The notes: generated by a model not told the origin, from the sequence alone. 8,541 nt of DNA from Methylococcaceae bacterium (GCA_005779525.1 SXIZ01000056.1:1-8541); one strand, 5' to 3'. Positions 1 through 7,625 are shown, counted from the first letter of the stretch. Made by a program: numbers and translations.

Positions 1-66
1 ATCCATGCCGCAACCCTTCGGGCTATTCCCGATAACTACTGCGGTGCTCGACGCGGTAAACGGGAT
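1..66. repeat. Dispersed intergenic repeat, left copy (truncated by window edge)
   Basis: The reverse complement of this segment matches 8102-8167 at 61 of 66 positions by direct reading: 39 identical bases, a 9-base block with 5 differences, then 18 identical bases. The two copies are in inverted orientation and lie about 8 kb apart. The left copy runs off the window start, so its full length is unknown. It contains no gene and ends about 130 bp before the chemoreceptor start. It is probably a member of a multicopy intergenic repeat family rather than a transposon end, because no transposase or target duplication is visible. Confidence 0.85.
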
Positions 67-186
67 AAAAATAAGTTACTGCGTAACGTCAGTTTATAAC
101 AAAAATTTTGGACTAGAATTTATGCATGAGTAGGAAGAATGAGAATTATCGTTACAGATTAGTGACAGAACTAATGATTTTAAATT

Positions 187-199
187 GGAGAAAAATATG
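187..199 (+). promoter_or_regulatory. Ribosome binding site that decides the chemoreceptor start
   Basis: GGAG at 187-190 lies six bases before ATG 197-199. An in-frame TTG at 185 overlaps this Shine-Dalgarno sequence and has no site of its own. The ATG at 197 is therefore preferred as the start. Confidence 0.75.
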
Positions 200-2554
200 T
201 TGGAACGTTTAAGTCTAAAAATTCGATTTGCAATTATTGTGGTAGCGTTAATGACCGGATTTTCCTTATTTGGACTCTGGACCTTATACGCTATGAAAAC
301 ACTCAACGTGAATGGCCCTGTCTATCAACGTATTGTGCAAGGAAAAGACTTAATCGCCGACATTTTACCCCCTCCTGAATACATTATTGAGTCCTATTTA
401 GTTGCGTTACAACTGTCAAACACTAGCAATCCCGCTGAAAGATCTACCTTGTTAACCCGCTTTCAAGCGCTAGAAACGGAATATCAAACTCGCCATGAAT
501 TTTGGCAACAACAAGCGTTAGAACCGCAACTCGCCAAACCCCTCCTCGATCAATCATTCACTGCGGCGCAACTGTTTTACAATGAAGCCAAACAACATTT
601 CATTCCCAGTCTGCAAAACAATGCGACGGAGGCCATGCATGCCAGTCTGAATGTCATGCGCGATGCTTATGAAGCACATCGTGCTGCGATAGATGAAGTG
701 GTTAAACTGTCTACCGAACGCAATAAAGCAGATGAACAAAATGCCGCGCAACAAATTCAAAACAACGCCCTGGGCTTAAGTTCGGTATTTGTGCTGAGTC
801 TCGTGCTCGCTTTAGTTTTAACGTGGCTAATCAGTAAAAGCATCATTAAGCAACTGGGAGGTGAGCCAGGCTATGCCTCGGAAGTGGTGTTTAAAATTGC
901 CAGTGGCAAATTAGATAACCAGATTTTGGTCGCGCATGATGACAAAACCAGTTTATTAGCCAATATGGCGGATATGCAATTGCAATTACGTGAACGCATC
1001 GAACAAGAAGCGCGCGAGAAAGCCAATGCATTGCGCATACAATTAGCCCTGGATAAAGCCAACTCTAATGTGATGATGACCGATGAAAACTATAACATCA
1101 TCTATATCAATGAAGCCTTGACCAACATGTTTCAACAGGCAGAGGCAGATTTACGTACCGAACTGCCCCAGTTCAATGCCCATAATTTGCTCAACACCAA
1201 CATCGATGTTTTTCATAAAGATCCCCTTTATCAACGCGGGTTATTAGACAAAATGCGGACTATGCTGGAAACCAGTTTTATTTTAGGCGGGAGACATTTG
1301 GATTTAATTGCAAATCCGGTAGTAGATGAAAATGGAATACGCGTCGGTACTGTAGTTGAATGGCAAGATCGCACGCATGAAATTCAAATTGAAGATGAAA
1401 TTAAATCCATAGTTGACGCGGTGAAAAGCGGGCAATTAAATAATCGTCTCAGCATAGAGGAAAAAACTGGCTTCTTACAAACGCTTAGTATCAATATCAA
1501 CGAACTGACGACCGTTATTGAGAACGTGTTTCATGATATTGCTGAAACCATGCAAACCATGGCGGCTGGAGATTTGAGTAAACAGATCACCAATGATTAC
1601 TCCGGGGTCTATGATAGCTGTAAGCAAGATATCAATATTACTCTGCAAAAACTGCACGAAGTGTTTGAACAAATCCAAGTCTCTGCAGCCTTTATTAGTC
1701 ATTCCTCGGATGAAATTGCCAATGGCAACAACAATCTCTCGCAACGTGCCGAACAACAAGCTTCCAGCCTGCAATTAACTGCTTCCAGCATGGAAGAGCT
1801 GACCAGTACGGTAAAAAATAACGCAGACAGTGCCAAACAAGCGAATCAAGTCGCATTAGCAACGCGCAATTTAGCGGAAAAAGGCGGTGCTGTTGTTAAA
1901 GCGGCGATCAATGCCATGCAAGAAATTAACGAAAGTAGCAACCGTATTGCCGATATTATTGGGGTAATCGATGAAATTGCATTCCAAACCAATTTACTCG
2001 CGCTTAACGCTTCGGTCGAAGCCGCTCGTGCAGGCGAAAATGGTCGAGGTTTTTCCGTCGTGGCCACCGAAGTTAGAAATCTCGCACAGCGTAGCGCCAA
2101 TGCCGCACGAGAAAGCAAAAAACTGATTCAAAACAGCATCCAAAAAGTGCGTAATGGCACCGAATTTGTTAATGATACCGGTAAATCCTTACATGAAATT
2201 GTCGATGGTGTAAAAGAAGTCACCAGTATTATCGCGCATATTGCATCCGCCAGCGAGCAACAGTACGCAGGCATAGAGCAAGTTAATCAAGCAGTCGCTC
2301 AAATGGACAGCATCACGCAACAAAATGCCTCGCTGGCAGAACAAGCTGCCGCAGCAAGTGTCTCTATGAATGAACAAACCATACACATGAGCCATCTGCT
2401 CAATTTTTTTAAACTGCAATCACCTGAACAATCGGAAAACTTAATCCAAAATCCCGCGCAAGAAAGAATAGCTAAAATTCACCCTAAGCCCAAAATGGAA
2501 CGCAATACTGCGGCGAATGCTGCAATTGATGATTCTGAATGGGATGAGTTTTAG
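197..2554 (+). CDS. Methyl-accepting chemotaxis protein with PAS domain
   Basis: Transmembrane chemoreceptor that relays periplasmic or PAS-sensed signals to CheA/CheW and so to the flagellar motor. The product is 785 aa from ATG 197. Membrane segment 1 is at about residues 10-32 and a helical periplasmic domain at about 36-190 (containing KDLIADILPPPEYIIE). Membrane segment 2 is at about 193-215, followed by a HAMP starting with the LGGEP motif (about 216-268). A PAS domain spans about 283-395 and ends in a GTVVEWQDRT strand. Two further HAMP-like stretches lie at about 400-490. The signalling hairpin tip is at about 592-634 (IAFQTNLLALNASVEAARAG). A flexible tail ends in EWDEF (781-785), which fits the W-x-x-F pattern of the CheR/CheB-tethering pentapeptide known from Tar/Tsr (NWETF). 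The ligand cannot be read from the sequence. A FAD- or haem-type PAS is possible but unproven. No che genes are adjacent. Confidence 0.95.
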   Translation: MLERLSLKIRFAIIVVALMTGFSLFGLWTLYAMKTLNVNGPVYQRIVQGKDLIADILPPPEYIIESYLVALQLSNTSNPAERSTLLTRFQALETEYQTRHEFWQQQALEPQLAKPLLDQSFTAAQLFYNEAKQHFIPSLQNNATEAMHASLNVMRDAYEAHRAAIDEVVKLSTERNKADEQNAAQQIQNNALGLSSVFVLSLVLALVLTWLISKSIIKQLGGEPGYASEVVFKIASGKLDNQILVAHDDKTSLLANMADMQLQLRERIEQEAREKANALRIQLALDKANSNVMMTDENYNIIYINEALTNMFQQAEADLRTELPQFNAHNLLNTNIDVFHKDPLYQRGLLDKMRTMLETSFILGGRHLDLIANPVVDENGIRVGTVVEWQDRTHEIQIEDEIKSIVDAVKSGQLNNRLSIEEKTGFLQTLSININELTTVIENVFHDIAETMQTMAAGDLSKQITNDYSGVYDSCKQDINITLQKLHEVFEQIQVSAAFISHSSDEIANGNNNLSQRAEQQASSLQLTASSMEELTSTVKNNADSAKQANQVALATRNLAEKGGAVVKAAINAMQEINESSNRIADIIGVIDEIAFQTNLLALNASVEAARAGENGRGFSVVATEVRNLAQRSANAARESKKLIQNSIQKVRNGTEFVNDTGKSLHEIVDGVKEVTSIIAHIASASEQQYAGIEQVNQAVAQMDSITQQNASLAEQAAAASVSMNEQTIHMSHLLNFFKLQSPEQSENLIQNPAQERIAKIHPKPKMERNTAANAAIDDSEWDEF

Positions 2555-2756
2555 TTAAACTGGATTATTTAGATATTTCACCTAGAATTGAGTGTTGAGA
2601 AATGTGAACGACTCCGCGGATTTATTATATTGTTTCGCGCGTTGTCCGTATTTTTTTAAGTGCTCTACGGTATTCAGGGTTAATCATCAGCTTTGTAATA
2701 CTTTATTAAGTGAATCTGCTGGTAATTTAAATAATAAATAATTTTAGGATTGAAAT

Positions 2757-3680
2757 ATGTCAAAGCGCATTCTGTATTTTTTTACACCCGGCACCAATAT
2801 TAGCCCTTTTGATGTCACTATTGCCGCTGACGCGGGTTTTGATATGGTGGTACCTTTTACCGGTATTCAACCTGAGCACGTTTCTGCGATGGTGCAAGAC
2901 GCAATATTTTGCCGTCCCCCCAAACGTTTTAATGATACCTGTATTTTTATTGGTGGCCGTGATGTGCATCTAGCCACTGACATGTTTCAATATGCCAAAA
3001 ATGCCATGGTAGGTGATTTTAAGGTCGGTGTATTTGCTGACCCAAACGGCGCCTATACCACTTCAGCCAGTGTCGTGGCCTTGGTAGAACAAGTACTCAA
3101 AGAAAAATTTACTAATGGTTTAAATGGCCGAACTATCGCCGTATTTGGTACTGGACCCGTAGGTTTGTGTACCGCAATTTTAGCGGTAAAACAGGGTGCC
3201 AAAGCCAAATTGTGCCAACTGACAGCTGATGATGATCGCAAAAGTGCATTGCGTTTCTGCGAACGGTATAAAGCCAATGTGGAATGGGTTTCAGCGCAAA
3301 CGCATGAAGAGAAAATAGACGTATTGCAAGATGCAGATGTGGCCATTTGTGCAGCCCGCGCTGGGGTGCGTATTTTAAATACCAGTGAATTAAGCCATGC
3401 CCAAAAACTACTGGTCGTCGCAGACACTAATGCGGTTCCACCTTCGGGCATAGCAGGCGTTGGTGTACAAGATATGGGAGTATCCGTAGAAGTTGCTGAG
3501 CGCAGTTTTCTCAGTATTGGGCCGTTAGCTATCGGCAATCTGAAATATAAAGTGCAGTTTGGCCTATATCAAAAGGCGTTACAAAATCCCGATGCGGCGC
3601 TGCTGGATTTTCCAGAAGCGTTTGAATATGCCTTATCTGTGTTGCATGAGCGCGCCCTGAAAAAAGCGCAACAAGCATAA
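2757..3680 (+). CDS. mtdB: NAD(P)-dependent methylene-tetrahydromethanopterin dehydrogenase
   Basis: Cytoplasmic enzyme that oxidises methylene-H4MPT to methenyl-H4MPT with NAD(P)+. This is the second step of the H4MPT-linked formaldehyde oxidation pathway in aerobic methylotrophs. The product is 307 aa, close to the roughly 290-300 aa usual for the family. Family features as I recall them from Methylobacterium MtdB: SPFDVTIAADAGFD (16-29) in the N-terminal substrate domain, IFIGGRD (63-69), ADPNGAYTT (94-102), a Rossmann glycine motif G131-x-G-x-x-G136 after a VFG strand, DTNAVPPSGIAG (223-234), and IGPLAIGNLKYK (254-265). AGGA at 2746-2749 lies seven bases before the ATG. The gene stands alone, 202 bp after the chemoreceptor, with no other C1 genes nearby (no mch, fae or fhc). 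The related NADP-specific MtdA is the alternative; the motifs read closer to MtdB, but cofactor choice is not settled by sequence inspection. Confidence 0.9.
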   Translation: MSKRILYFFTPGTNISPFDVTIAADAGFDMVVPFTGIQPEHVSAMVQDAIFCRPPKRFNDTCIFIGGRDVHLATDMFQYAKNAMVGDFKVGVFADPNGAYTTSASVVALVEQVLKEKFTNGLNGRTIAVFGTGPVGLCTAILAVKQGAKAKLCQLTADDDRKSALRFCERYKANVEWVSAQTHEEKIDVLQDADVAICAARAGVRILNTSELSHAQKLLVVADTNAVPPSGIAGVGVQDMGVSVEVAERSFLSIGPLAIGNLKYKVQFGLYQKALQNPDAALLDFPEAFEYALSVLHERALKKAQQA

Positions 3681-3681
3681 T

Positions 3682-3862
3682 CTATTATCCTAGAAAGAGC
3701 AGTTGAAAGCTTGAAGCACCGTTCGTGCTGAGCACTGTCGAAGCATGGAGGGTGTTTCAAGCTTTCACCCGATGGGTGAGTCCTATAAATTCCGCTCATG
3801 CTTCGACTAAGCTCAGCACGAACGGAATTTATAGGACTCAACTGCTCTTTCTAGGATTATAG
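3682..3862. repeat. Compound nested palindromic repeat downstream of mtdB
   Basis: Outer arms 3682-3706 and 3838-3862 are complementary at 24 of 25 positions (core CCTAGAAAGAGCAGTTGA). Inside are two hairpins. Hairpin A has stem 3704-3720/3751-3767 (16 of 17 paired) and loop 3721-3750. Hairpin B has stem 3777-3794/3823-3840 (18 of 18) and loop 3795-3822. The two loops are near-complementary to each other: both carry a version of TTCGTGCTGAGC followed by GTCGAAGCATG, in opposite orientation. A similar TTCGTGCTGAGC...TCGAAGCA sequence is, from memory, a common dispersed intergenic repeat in proteobacteria. The unit begins right after the mtdB stop, so it may stabilise or terminate that transcript. 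It encodes nothing credible. Confidence 0.85.
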
Positions 3863-3880
3863 TTCCCCTGAAATTGAGTA

Positions 3881-3920
3881 CGGATACCACTTGATAAGGA
3901 GTGGTATCCGCAGGTTTTTA
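3881..3920 (+). terminator. Terminator-like hairpin
   Basis: A perfect 11-bp stem (3881-3891 with 3900-3910, CGGATACCACT/AGTGGTATCCG) has an 8-base loop. It is followed after CAGG by TTTTTAAA (3914 onward). The shape fits a rho-independent terminator for plus-strand transcripts from mtdB, but the T-run is short and starts four bases after the stem. It lies 200 bp past the mtdB stop, beyond the compound palindrome. Confidence 0.45.
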
Positions 3921-4143
3921 AATGAAGTTTTAAGCCTGCCTACACAATCCAAGCAATCATTGCAATCCCTAAATCGCAGACGCCGCAAGCGTTGCTGCTA
4001 CCATTTTGACGGGCATGGCAGTAAACACGACGCCTTGTTGCGTGATCATTGCACAACCAGAAGTCTCTGTCCGAATAAATTTGCGCAGCACTACTAAACA
4101 GTAACGTTCATGACCCAGACCTCGATAAGTTGTAGGAAAAACC
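3921..4143. other. Intergenic stretch before the exonuclease gene, no gene supported
   Basis: Together with the palindrome and hairpin, this makes a 463-bp gene-free gap between mtdB and the nuclease gene. Open frames on both strands exist but lack ribosome sites. The longest minus-strand one overlaps the nuclease start. No clear sigma-70 promoter or LexA-type CTGT-N8-ACAG box was found by eye. The only assignable element is the AGGA at 4134-4137 that serves the TTG start at 4144. Confidence 0.5.
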
Positions 4144-4146
4144 TTG
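4134..4146 (+). promoter_or_regulatory. Ribosome binding site and TTG start of the exonuclease gene
   Basis: AGGA at 4134-4137 sits six bases before TTG 4144-4146. An in-frame TAA at 4126 blocks any further upstream start. The first in-frame ATG is at residue 65, beyond the catalytic D12-x-E14, so a functional exonuclease domain requires this TTG. Confidence 0.75.
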
Positions 4147-5526
4147 AATACTGACCTTAACGCATTAGCATTTGTTGACCTTGAAACCACGGGAGGATCG
4201 GCAACTAAAGACCGGATCACTGAAATCGGAATCGTTCTGGTAGACAGTCAAGGCGTACGCGAGTGGACGCAGCTCATTAACCCACAGACGCGCATTCCAG
4301 AGTTTATAGCGCAAATAACGGGTATTACCAATGACATGGTGCAGGATGCGCCGCTATTTCAGGAGGTCGCTGCAGAAGTGGAGGCCATGTTGCACGGTCA
4401 CTTATTTATCGCACACAACGCCCGCTTTGATTATGGCTTTTTAAAAAACGAATTTAAGCGCGTTGGCCGGGAATTTCGGCCCAGTATTTTATGTACCGTT
4501 AAACTGTCGCGCAGCTTATACCCTGAATGTCGTCAGCATAACCTCGACAGCCTCATTGCGCGGCATCAACTTGTGGCTAATAATCGGCATCGTGCATTGG
4601 CGGATGCACAATTAATTTTTCAGTTTTGGAACACTTTGCAACGCCAGTTCTCCCAGGAAACGCTGAACAACACGGTGCAAACCTTAGTCAACCATTCAAG
4701 TTTACCGCCGCATCTTGATCCACTGTTAATGCATGAATTCCCCGAAGGCCCTGGCGTGTATTTGTTCTTTGGTGAAAATGATATGCCTTTGTATATCGGT
4801 AAAAGTATTAATATCAAGCAGCGCATCCTATCGCATTTTGCTGCTGACCATAGACATAACAAAGAAATGAGTTTATCGCGGCAATTACGGCGTATCGAAT
4901 GGATTGAAACTGCAGGTGAGATTGGAGCGTTACTGACCGAGGCTAAACTTATTAAAACCATGTTGCCAATACACAACCAACGGTTACGCCGAAAAAATGC
5001 GCTCTGTGCTTGGCAATTACAGCAAACTCAAGAGCAACTCCGCCCAGTCTTGACTTGGGCTGATAGTTTAAATTTTGGCAGTCAGGACAACCTCTATGGC
5101 CTCTATACTAGCCAACGCGATGCGCAAAAAGCGCTACGCAGTCTAGCTGAACGTCACCAATTGTGTGCGGCAATGTTGGGATTAGAAAAAATTGCGCCCG
5201 GGAAGCCCTGCTTTGCTTACCAATTGAAAAAATGCAAAGGTGCGTGCGTGGGTTTAGAACAACCGTTGCAACATGCGACCCGTCTATTAATGGCTATGCA
5301 AAAAATGCAACTGCAAGCATGGCCATTTGCTCATCCCGTGGGTATCAAAGAAGGTGAGGACTTACACATCATAGATCATTGGTGTTATCTCGGAACCGCG
5401 AAAACCGAAGCTGATATCTACGATATTCTGGCATCGGGTCGTCCTGCTTTTGATCGTGATACTTATCTGGTACTACATAAAGCCTTCAAAAAAGCCAACG
5501 TGCTGTCTTTAGCGCAATATCTTTAG
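4144..5526 (+). CDS. DnaQ-like exonuclease fused to GIY-YIG (Cho/UvrC-type) endonuclease
   Basis: Two-domain nuclease of 460 aa, likely acting in DNA repair in the cytoplasm. Residues about 7-165 form a DEDDh 3'-5' exonuclease of the DNA polymerase III epsilon type, with D12 and E14 (FVDLETTG), D96 (HNARFDYGFL), and H149/D154 (HRALADA). Residues about 200-285 form a GIY-YIG nuclease domain like the N-terminus of UvrC and E. coli Cho: GVY (204-206), YIG (217-219), R227, and E266 in ALLTEAKLIK. The C-terminal part carries a Cho-like cysteine cluster, C356, C364 and C368 (CFAYQLKKCKGAC). All expected catalytic residues of both domains are present. There is no UvrC helix-hairpin-helix or RNase H-like endonuclease half. 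By analogy with Cho, the GIY-YIG part would nick 3' to a lesion; the exonuclease role is inferred. Such proteins are often annotated as DNA polymerase III subunit epsilon, but it is probably not the replicative proofreader. Confidence 0.92.
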   Translation: MNTDLNALAFVDLETTGGSATKDRITEIGIVLVDSQGVREWTQLINPQTRIPEFIAQITGITNDMVQDAPLFQEVAAEVEAMLHGHLFIAHNARFDYGFLKNEFKRVGREFRPSILCTVKLSRSLYPECRQHNLDSLIARHQLVANNRHRALADAQLIFQFWNTLQRQFSQETLNNTVQTLVNHSSLPPHLDPLLMHEFPEGPGVYLFFGENDMPLYIGKSINIKQRILSHFAADHRHNKEMSLSRQLRRIEWIETAGEIGALLTEAKLIKTMLPIHNQRLRRKNALCAWQLQQTQEQLRPVLTWADSLNFGSQDNLYGLYTSQRDAQKALRSLAERHQLCAAMLGLEKIAPGKPCFAYQLKKCKGACVGLEQPLQHATRLLMAMQKMQLQAWPFAHPVGIKEGEDLHIIDHWCYLGTAKTEADIYDILASGRPAFDRDTYLVLHKAFKKANVLSLAQYL

Positions 5527-5623
5527 CGTCCAGTCAGATTTATCGGCGCTTTTGGTGAAGCAAGGCGTAAATCACCGTAAAATAGCTTGCTGAAGTTTGT
5601 CAAAAACCTCCAAGGATTAATGC

Positions 5624-5983
5624 ATGAAGAAAAACAAAAAACCAAACACCTTAGAGTTACCACACTGCGAAATTGCCGTGGGGTATTTATACTGCACCAC
5701 CGCCAATCAATATCGTGCCGTACTGGCGATGCAGGGGGACTTTTTAATTTATGCACCCAGTTCTGAAGGGATGGGACCGCTAAGTTCCAGTACCCCCAGC
5801 ATGCCATTTGAAAACTCACCTTTCAAAAAGTGTCAAATTGCAACTTTTGCTAAAAAAGCTTATCAGCCGTTTGAATTTAATGGCACGTTAGCGCTAAAGC
5901 ATCTGCTCAATACTGCACAAATTGCTGAAGCGACCGCGCAATGTAATGCTCAGCAGGCCATTAATGCTTTACTTGCGGAATAA
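5624..5983 (+). CDS. Conserved-looking hypothetical protein, 119 aa
   Basis: Not recognised. AAGGA at 5612-5616 lies seven bases before the ATG, and the gene starts 97 bp after the nuclease stop on the same strand, so it could be a distal cotranscribed gene. The product is soluble with no signal peptide or membrane segment. It has a lysine-rich start (MKKNKKP), then a probable beta-rich part with YRAVLAMQGDFLIYAP (about 29-44), a Ser/Pro-rich linker (about 45-65), and a helical Ala-rich C-terminus. Four cysteines are scattered (residues 15, 24, 70 and 107), with no metal-binding spacing. It ends 19 bp from the convergent threonine aldolase gene. Evidence that it is real is its ribosome site, its placement and its protein-like composition. 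Confidence 0.65.
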   Translation: MKKNKKPNTLELPHCEIAVGYLYCTTANQYRAVLAMQGDFLIYAPSSEGMGPLSSSTPSMPFENSPFKKCQIATFAKKAYQPFEFNGTLALKHLLNTAQIAEATAQCNAQQAINALLAE

Positions 5984-5992
5984 TCCGCTTTT
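5975..5992 (+). terminator. Weak terminator-like hairpin at a convergent gene end
   Basis: GCGGA (5975-5979) pairs with TCCGC (5984-5988) around a 4-base ATAA loop, followed by TTTT. It overlaps the stop codon of the 119-aa gene, where convergent transcription from the minus strand ends. The stem is only 5 bp, so this is tentative. Confidence 0.3.
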
Positions 5993-6002
5993 GCGCTAGC
6001 AA

Positions 6003-7076
6003 TTACTGACTGTGCGAACTACCGACGGTGGCTAACAAGGTCAAAAATTGCGCTATATCCTCTGTAGTGGTCGCATAGCTGGTGACTAAACGTACTAGAA
6101 TTTCATGCTCCTTTACCAAATTGGGTAAATCGCTGGGTGGATTTATGGCATAAAATTGCGCCCCCTGCTGACGTAATTGCTCAGCAACTTGCTGATCAAA
6201 TATACAAAACACTTCATTAGCGCCTGCTGGCCATGCCATGCGTGCATACGCAGAGTCAATAATCCCGGCTTGCAATCGGCTAGCCATGGCATTGGCGTGA
6301 CTCGCTAATTGCAACCACAAGGCATCGCGTAAATAGGCCTCAAATTGACAGGCGATAAAACGACTTTTAGAGATAAGTTGCGCAGCTTGTTTGCGGATAT
6401 ACGGGAAGGCTTTAGCCAGTTGCGGATGCATAAACACGATCGCCTCAGCACACCAACAACCATTTTTGGTCGCACCAAACGACAGGATATCAACGCCCAA
6501 CTTCCAGGTCATTTCGGCGGGAGTCAGTCCCAAGGCCACGGCGGCATTCGCAAAGCGTGCTCCATCCATATGTAAGGGCAAGTTATTGGCTTTGGCAATG
6601 GCGGCAATCGCTAAAATTTCATCGGCTTGATATAGAGTCCCAGCTTCGGTGGCTTGGGTGATAGAAATGGCCATCGCTTGTCCCGCATGCACAAACTCCG
6701 CCGGGAAACGCGCAATAGCCTGTTTAAGCTGCACAGGATCAATTTTGGCGAACTGTCCATCCACCGCCACAAACCGCGCCCCATGACTTAAGAACTCCGG
6801 CGCACCGCCTTCAGCCTCCAGTAAATGTGATTCACGGTGGCAAAACACCACGCCGCCGGGGCGATACACGGAGGCCAGTGCCAAGGCATTGGCAGCAGTT
6901 CCGGTGGCCACAAAAAATACCGCCACTTCCCGTTCAAACAACTCATTAAAGCGTTGCTGAAGCTGTTGATCCAACTCGCTTGCACCATAAGGCGCAGCAA
7001 ACCCAGATGCTGAATCTACCAAGGATTGCGCAATTTTAGGGTGTGCGCCCGCCCAATTATCCGAAGCAAAATTCAT
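6003..7076 (-). CDS. ltaE: Low-specificity L-threonine aldolase (PLP-dependent)
   Basis: Cytoplasmic PLP enzyme of the beta-eliminating lyase/threonine aldolase family. It cleaves L-threonine and L-allo-threonine to glycine and acetaldehyde. The 357-aa product is slightly longer than E. coli LtaE. Visible landmarks: SDNWAGAHP near the N-terminus (5-13), the phosphate-binding ATGTAAN (57-63), the PLP-stacking H84 (HRESHLLEAEGG), D171 and R174 in LHMDGARFANA (cofactor aspartate and substrate region), and the Schiff-base lysine K204 in LSFGATKNG. The TKNG form resembles Pseudomonas low-specificity aldolases as I recall them. No Shine-Dalgarno sequence is obvious before ATG 7076, which suggests translation from an upstream message or a weak start. 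The gene lies 93 bp after the 129-aa membrane protein gene on the same strand and converges with the 119-aa gene. Its substrate range is inferred from the family. Confidence 0.9.
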   Translation of the reverse strand: MNFASDNWAGAHPKIAQSLVDSASGFAAPYGASELDQQLQQRFNELFEREVAVFFVATGTAANALALASVYRPGGVVFCHRESHLLEAEGGAPEFLSHGARFVAVDGQFAKIDPVQLKQAIARFPAEFVHAGQAMAISITQATEAGTLYQADEILAIAAIAKANNLPLHMDGARFANAAVALGLTPAEMTWKLGVDILSFGATKNGCWCAEAIVFMHPQLAKAFPYIRKQAAQLISKSRFIACQFEAYLRDALWLQLASHANAMASRLQAGIIDSAYARMAWPAGANEVFCIFDQQVAEQLRQQGAQFYAINPPSDLPNLVKEHEILVRLVTSYATTTEDIAQFLTLLATVGSSHSQ

Positions 7077-7169
7077 ATTATTAAACTTTTGATTGCTGTT
7101 ATTGATTTAAATCCGAAACAGACCAAATACCTTGTATTCAGGGCACAGTGAACTGTCAGAATATTTAAC

Positions 7170-7559
7170 TCACTGATGATAGGCATACATAAAGCGAATA
7201 ACCACCAAACCAAAGGTAAACCAGTACGCTTGCCAAAAATTAGTGTGCGGAATAAACGCTGGGTCCCGTTGCGCGCGGTAACTGGCAATCCCTTTTGAAA
7301 CCAGTCCAGAGAGTATCGGCGCAAGCAGCAAGTTTGCCAAACGCAGAATAGGAAGGCTGATCATGGAATTATGCAGGACTAACAAGGATAGCCCTCCCAG
7401 CAAAGCTCCGCCAGCAAACCATTTAATGCAAGAACTTACTCTGGAGTCAGAATTCGCCTCGGCTTGGGAGTTGGAGAAAAACTCTAGCGGTGAACTCGCA
7501 AGCACTTCCAAGATCACTTCCCCCAAGAACTGTAAAATGACAATTAGCACTTCTTCCAT
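7170..7559 (-). CDS. Small integral membrane protein, 129 aa, unknown function
   Basis: Function not recognised. The ATG at 7559 is preceded by GGGGA (7567-7571) at seven-base spacing. The N-terminus (1-20) is a hydrophobic helix dotted with glutamates (E2, E3, E14, E18). A polar Ser/Asn/Asp-rich loop follows (about 28-44). Three probable membrane helices lie at about 45-63 (FAGGALLGGLSLLVL), 68-87 (LRLANLLLAPILSGL) and 106-125. A short charged loop (RAQRDP) sits between the last two. This architecture, with an acidic hydrophobic start and an LRLxNLLLAPxLxG helix, resembles short unnamed membrane proteins in other proteobacteria as I remember them. It is 66 bp downstream of another small membrane protein gene and 93 bp upstream of ltaE, all on the minus strand. 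Confidence 0.65.
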   Translation of the reverse strand: MEEVLIVILQFLGEVILEVLASSPLEFFSNSQAEANSDSRVSSCIKWFAGGALLGGLSLLVLHNSMISLPILRLANLLLAPILSGLVSKGIASYRAQRDPAFIPHTNFWQAYWFTFGLVVIRFMYAYHQ

Positions 7560-7625
7560 ACGAAGTTCCCCAGGTGATATGGCTGTTAACGTGTACTTCT
7601 AGCGCTAGTCACCGACATGATTAAA

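Noticed and set aside
2555..2756. Search for a promoter or terminator between the chemoreceptor and mtdB
   Set aside because: No hairpin with a T-run and no convincing -35/-10 pair was found. Only the AGGA ribosome site at 2746-2749 is clear.
3569..3841. Minus-strand open frame of 90 codons across the end of mtdB and the compound palindrome
   Set aside because: It is read through the palindromic repeat (producing the CFDSAQHERC-type peptide that such repeats give) and antisense to mtdB, so it is an artefact of the repeat.
3891..4097. Plus-strand 68-codon frame between mtdB and the nuclease gene
   Set aside because: It has arginine- and cysteine-rich low-likelihood composition, starts inside a hairpin, and lacks a ribosome site.
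3969..4220. Minus-strand frame with a protein-like C-terminal part (TETSGCAMITQQGVVF, ending ATLAASAI)
   Set aside because: It overlaps the well-supported start of the fused nuclease, has no ribosome site, and matches no family I know. A gene remnant is possible but unsupported.
5554..5591. Pseudoknot-like pairing (GGTGA/TCACC interleaved with AGCAAG/CTTGCT) before the 119-aa gene
   Set aside because: Stems are 5-6 bp with no spacer for the first loop crossing. It is likely chance and matches no riboswitch class I recognise.
7363..7602. Plus-strand 79-codon frame opposite the 129-aa membrane protein
   Set aside because: It is antisense to a gene with clear membrane helices and a ribosome site, and its own composition is unremarkable.
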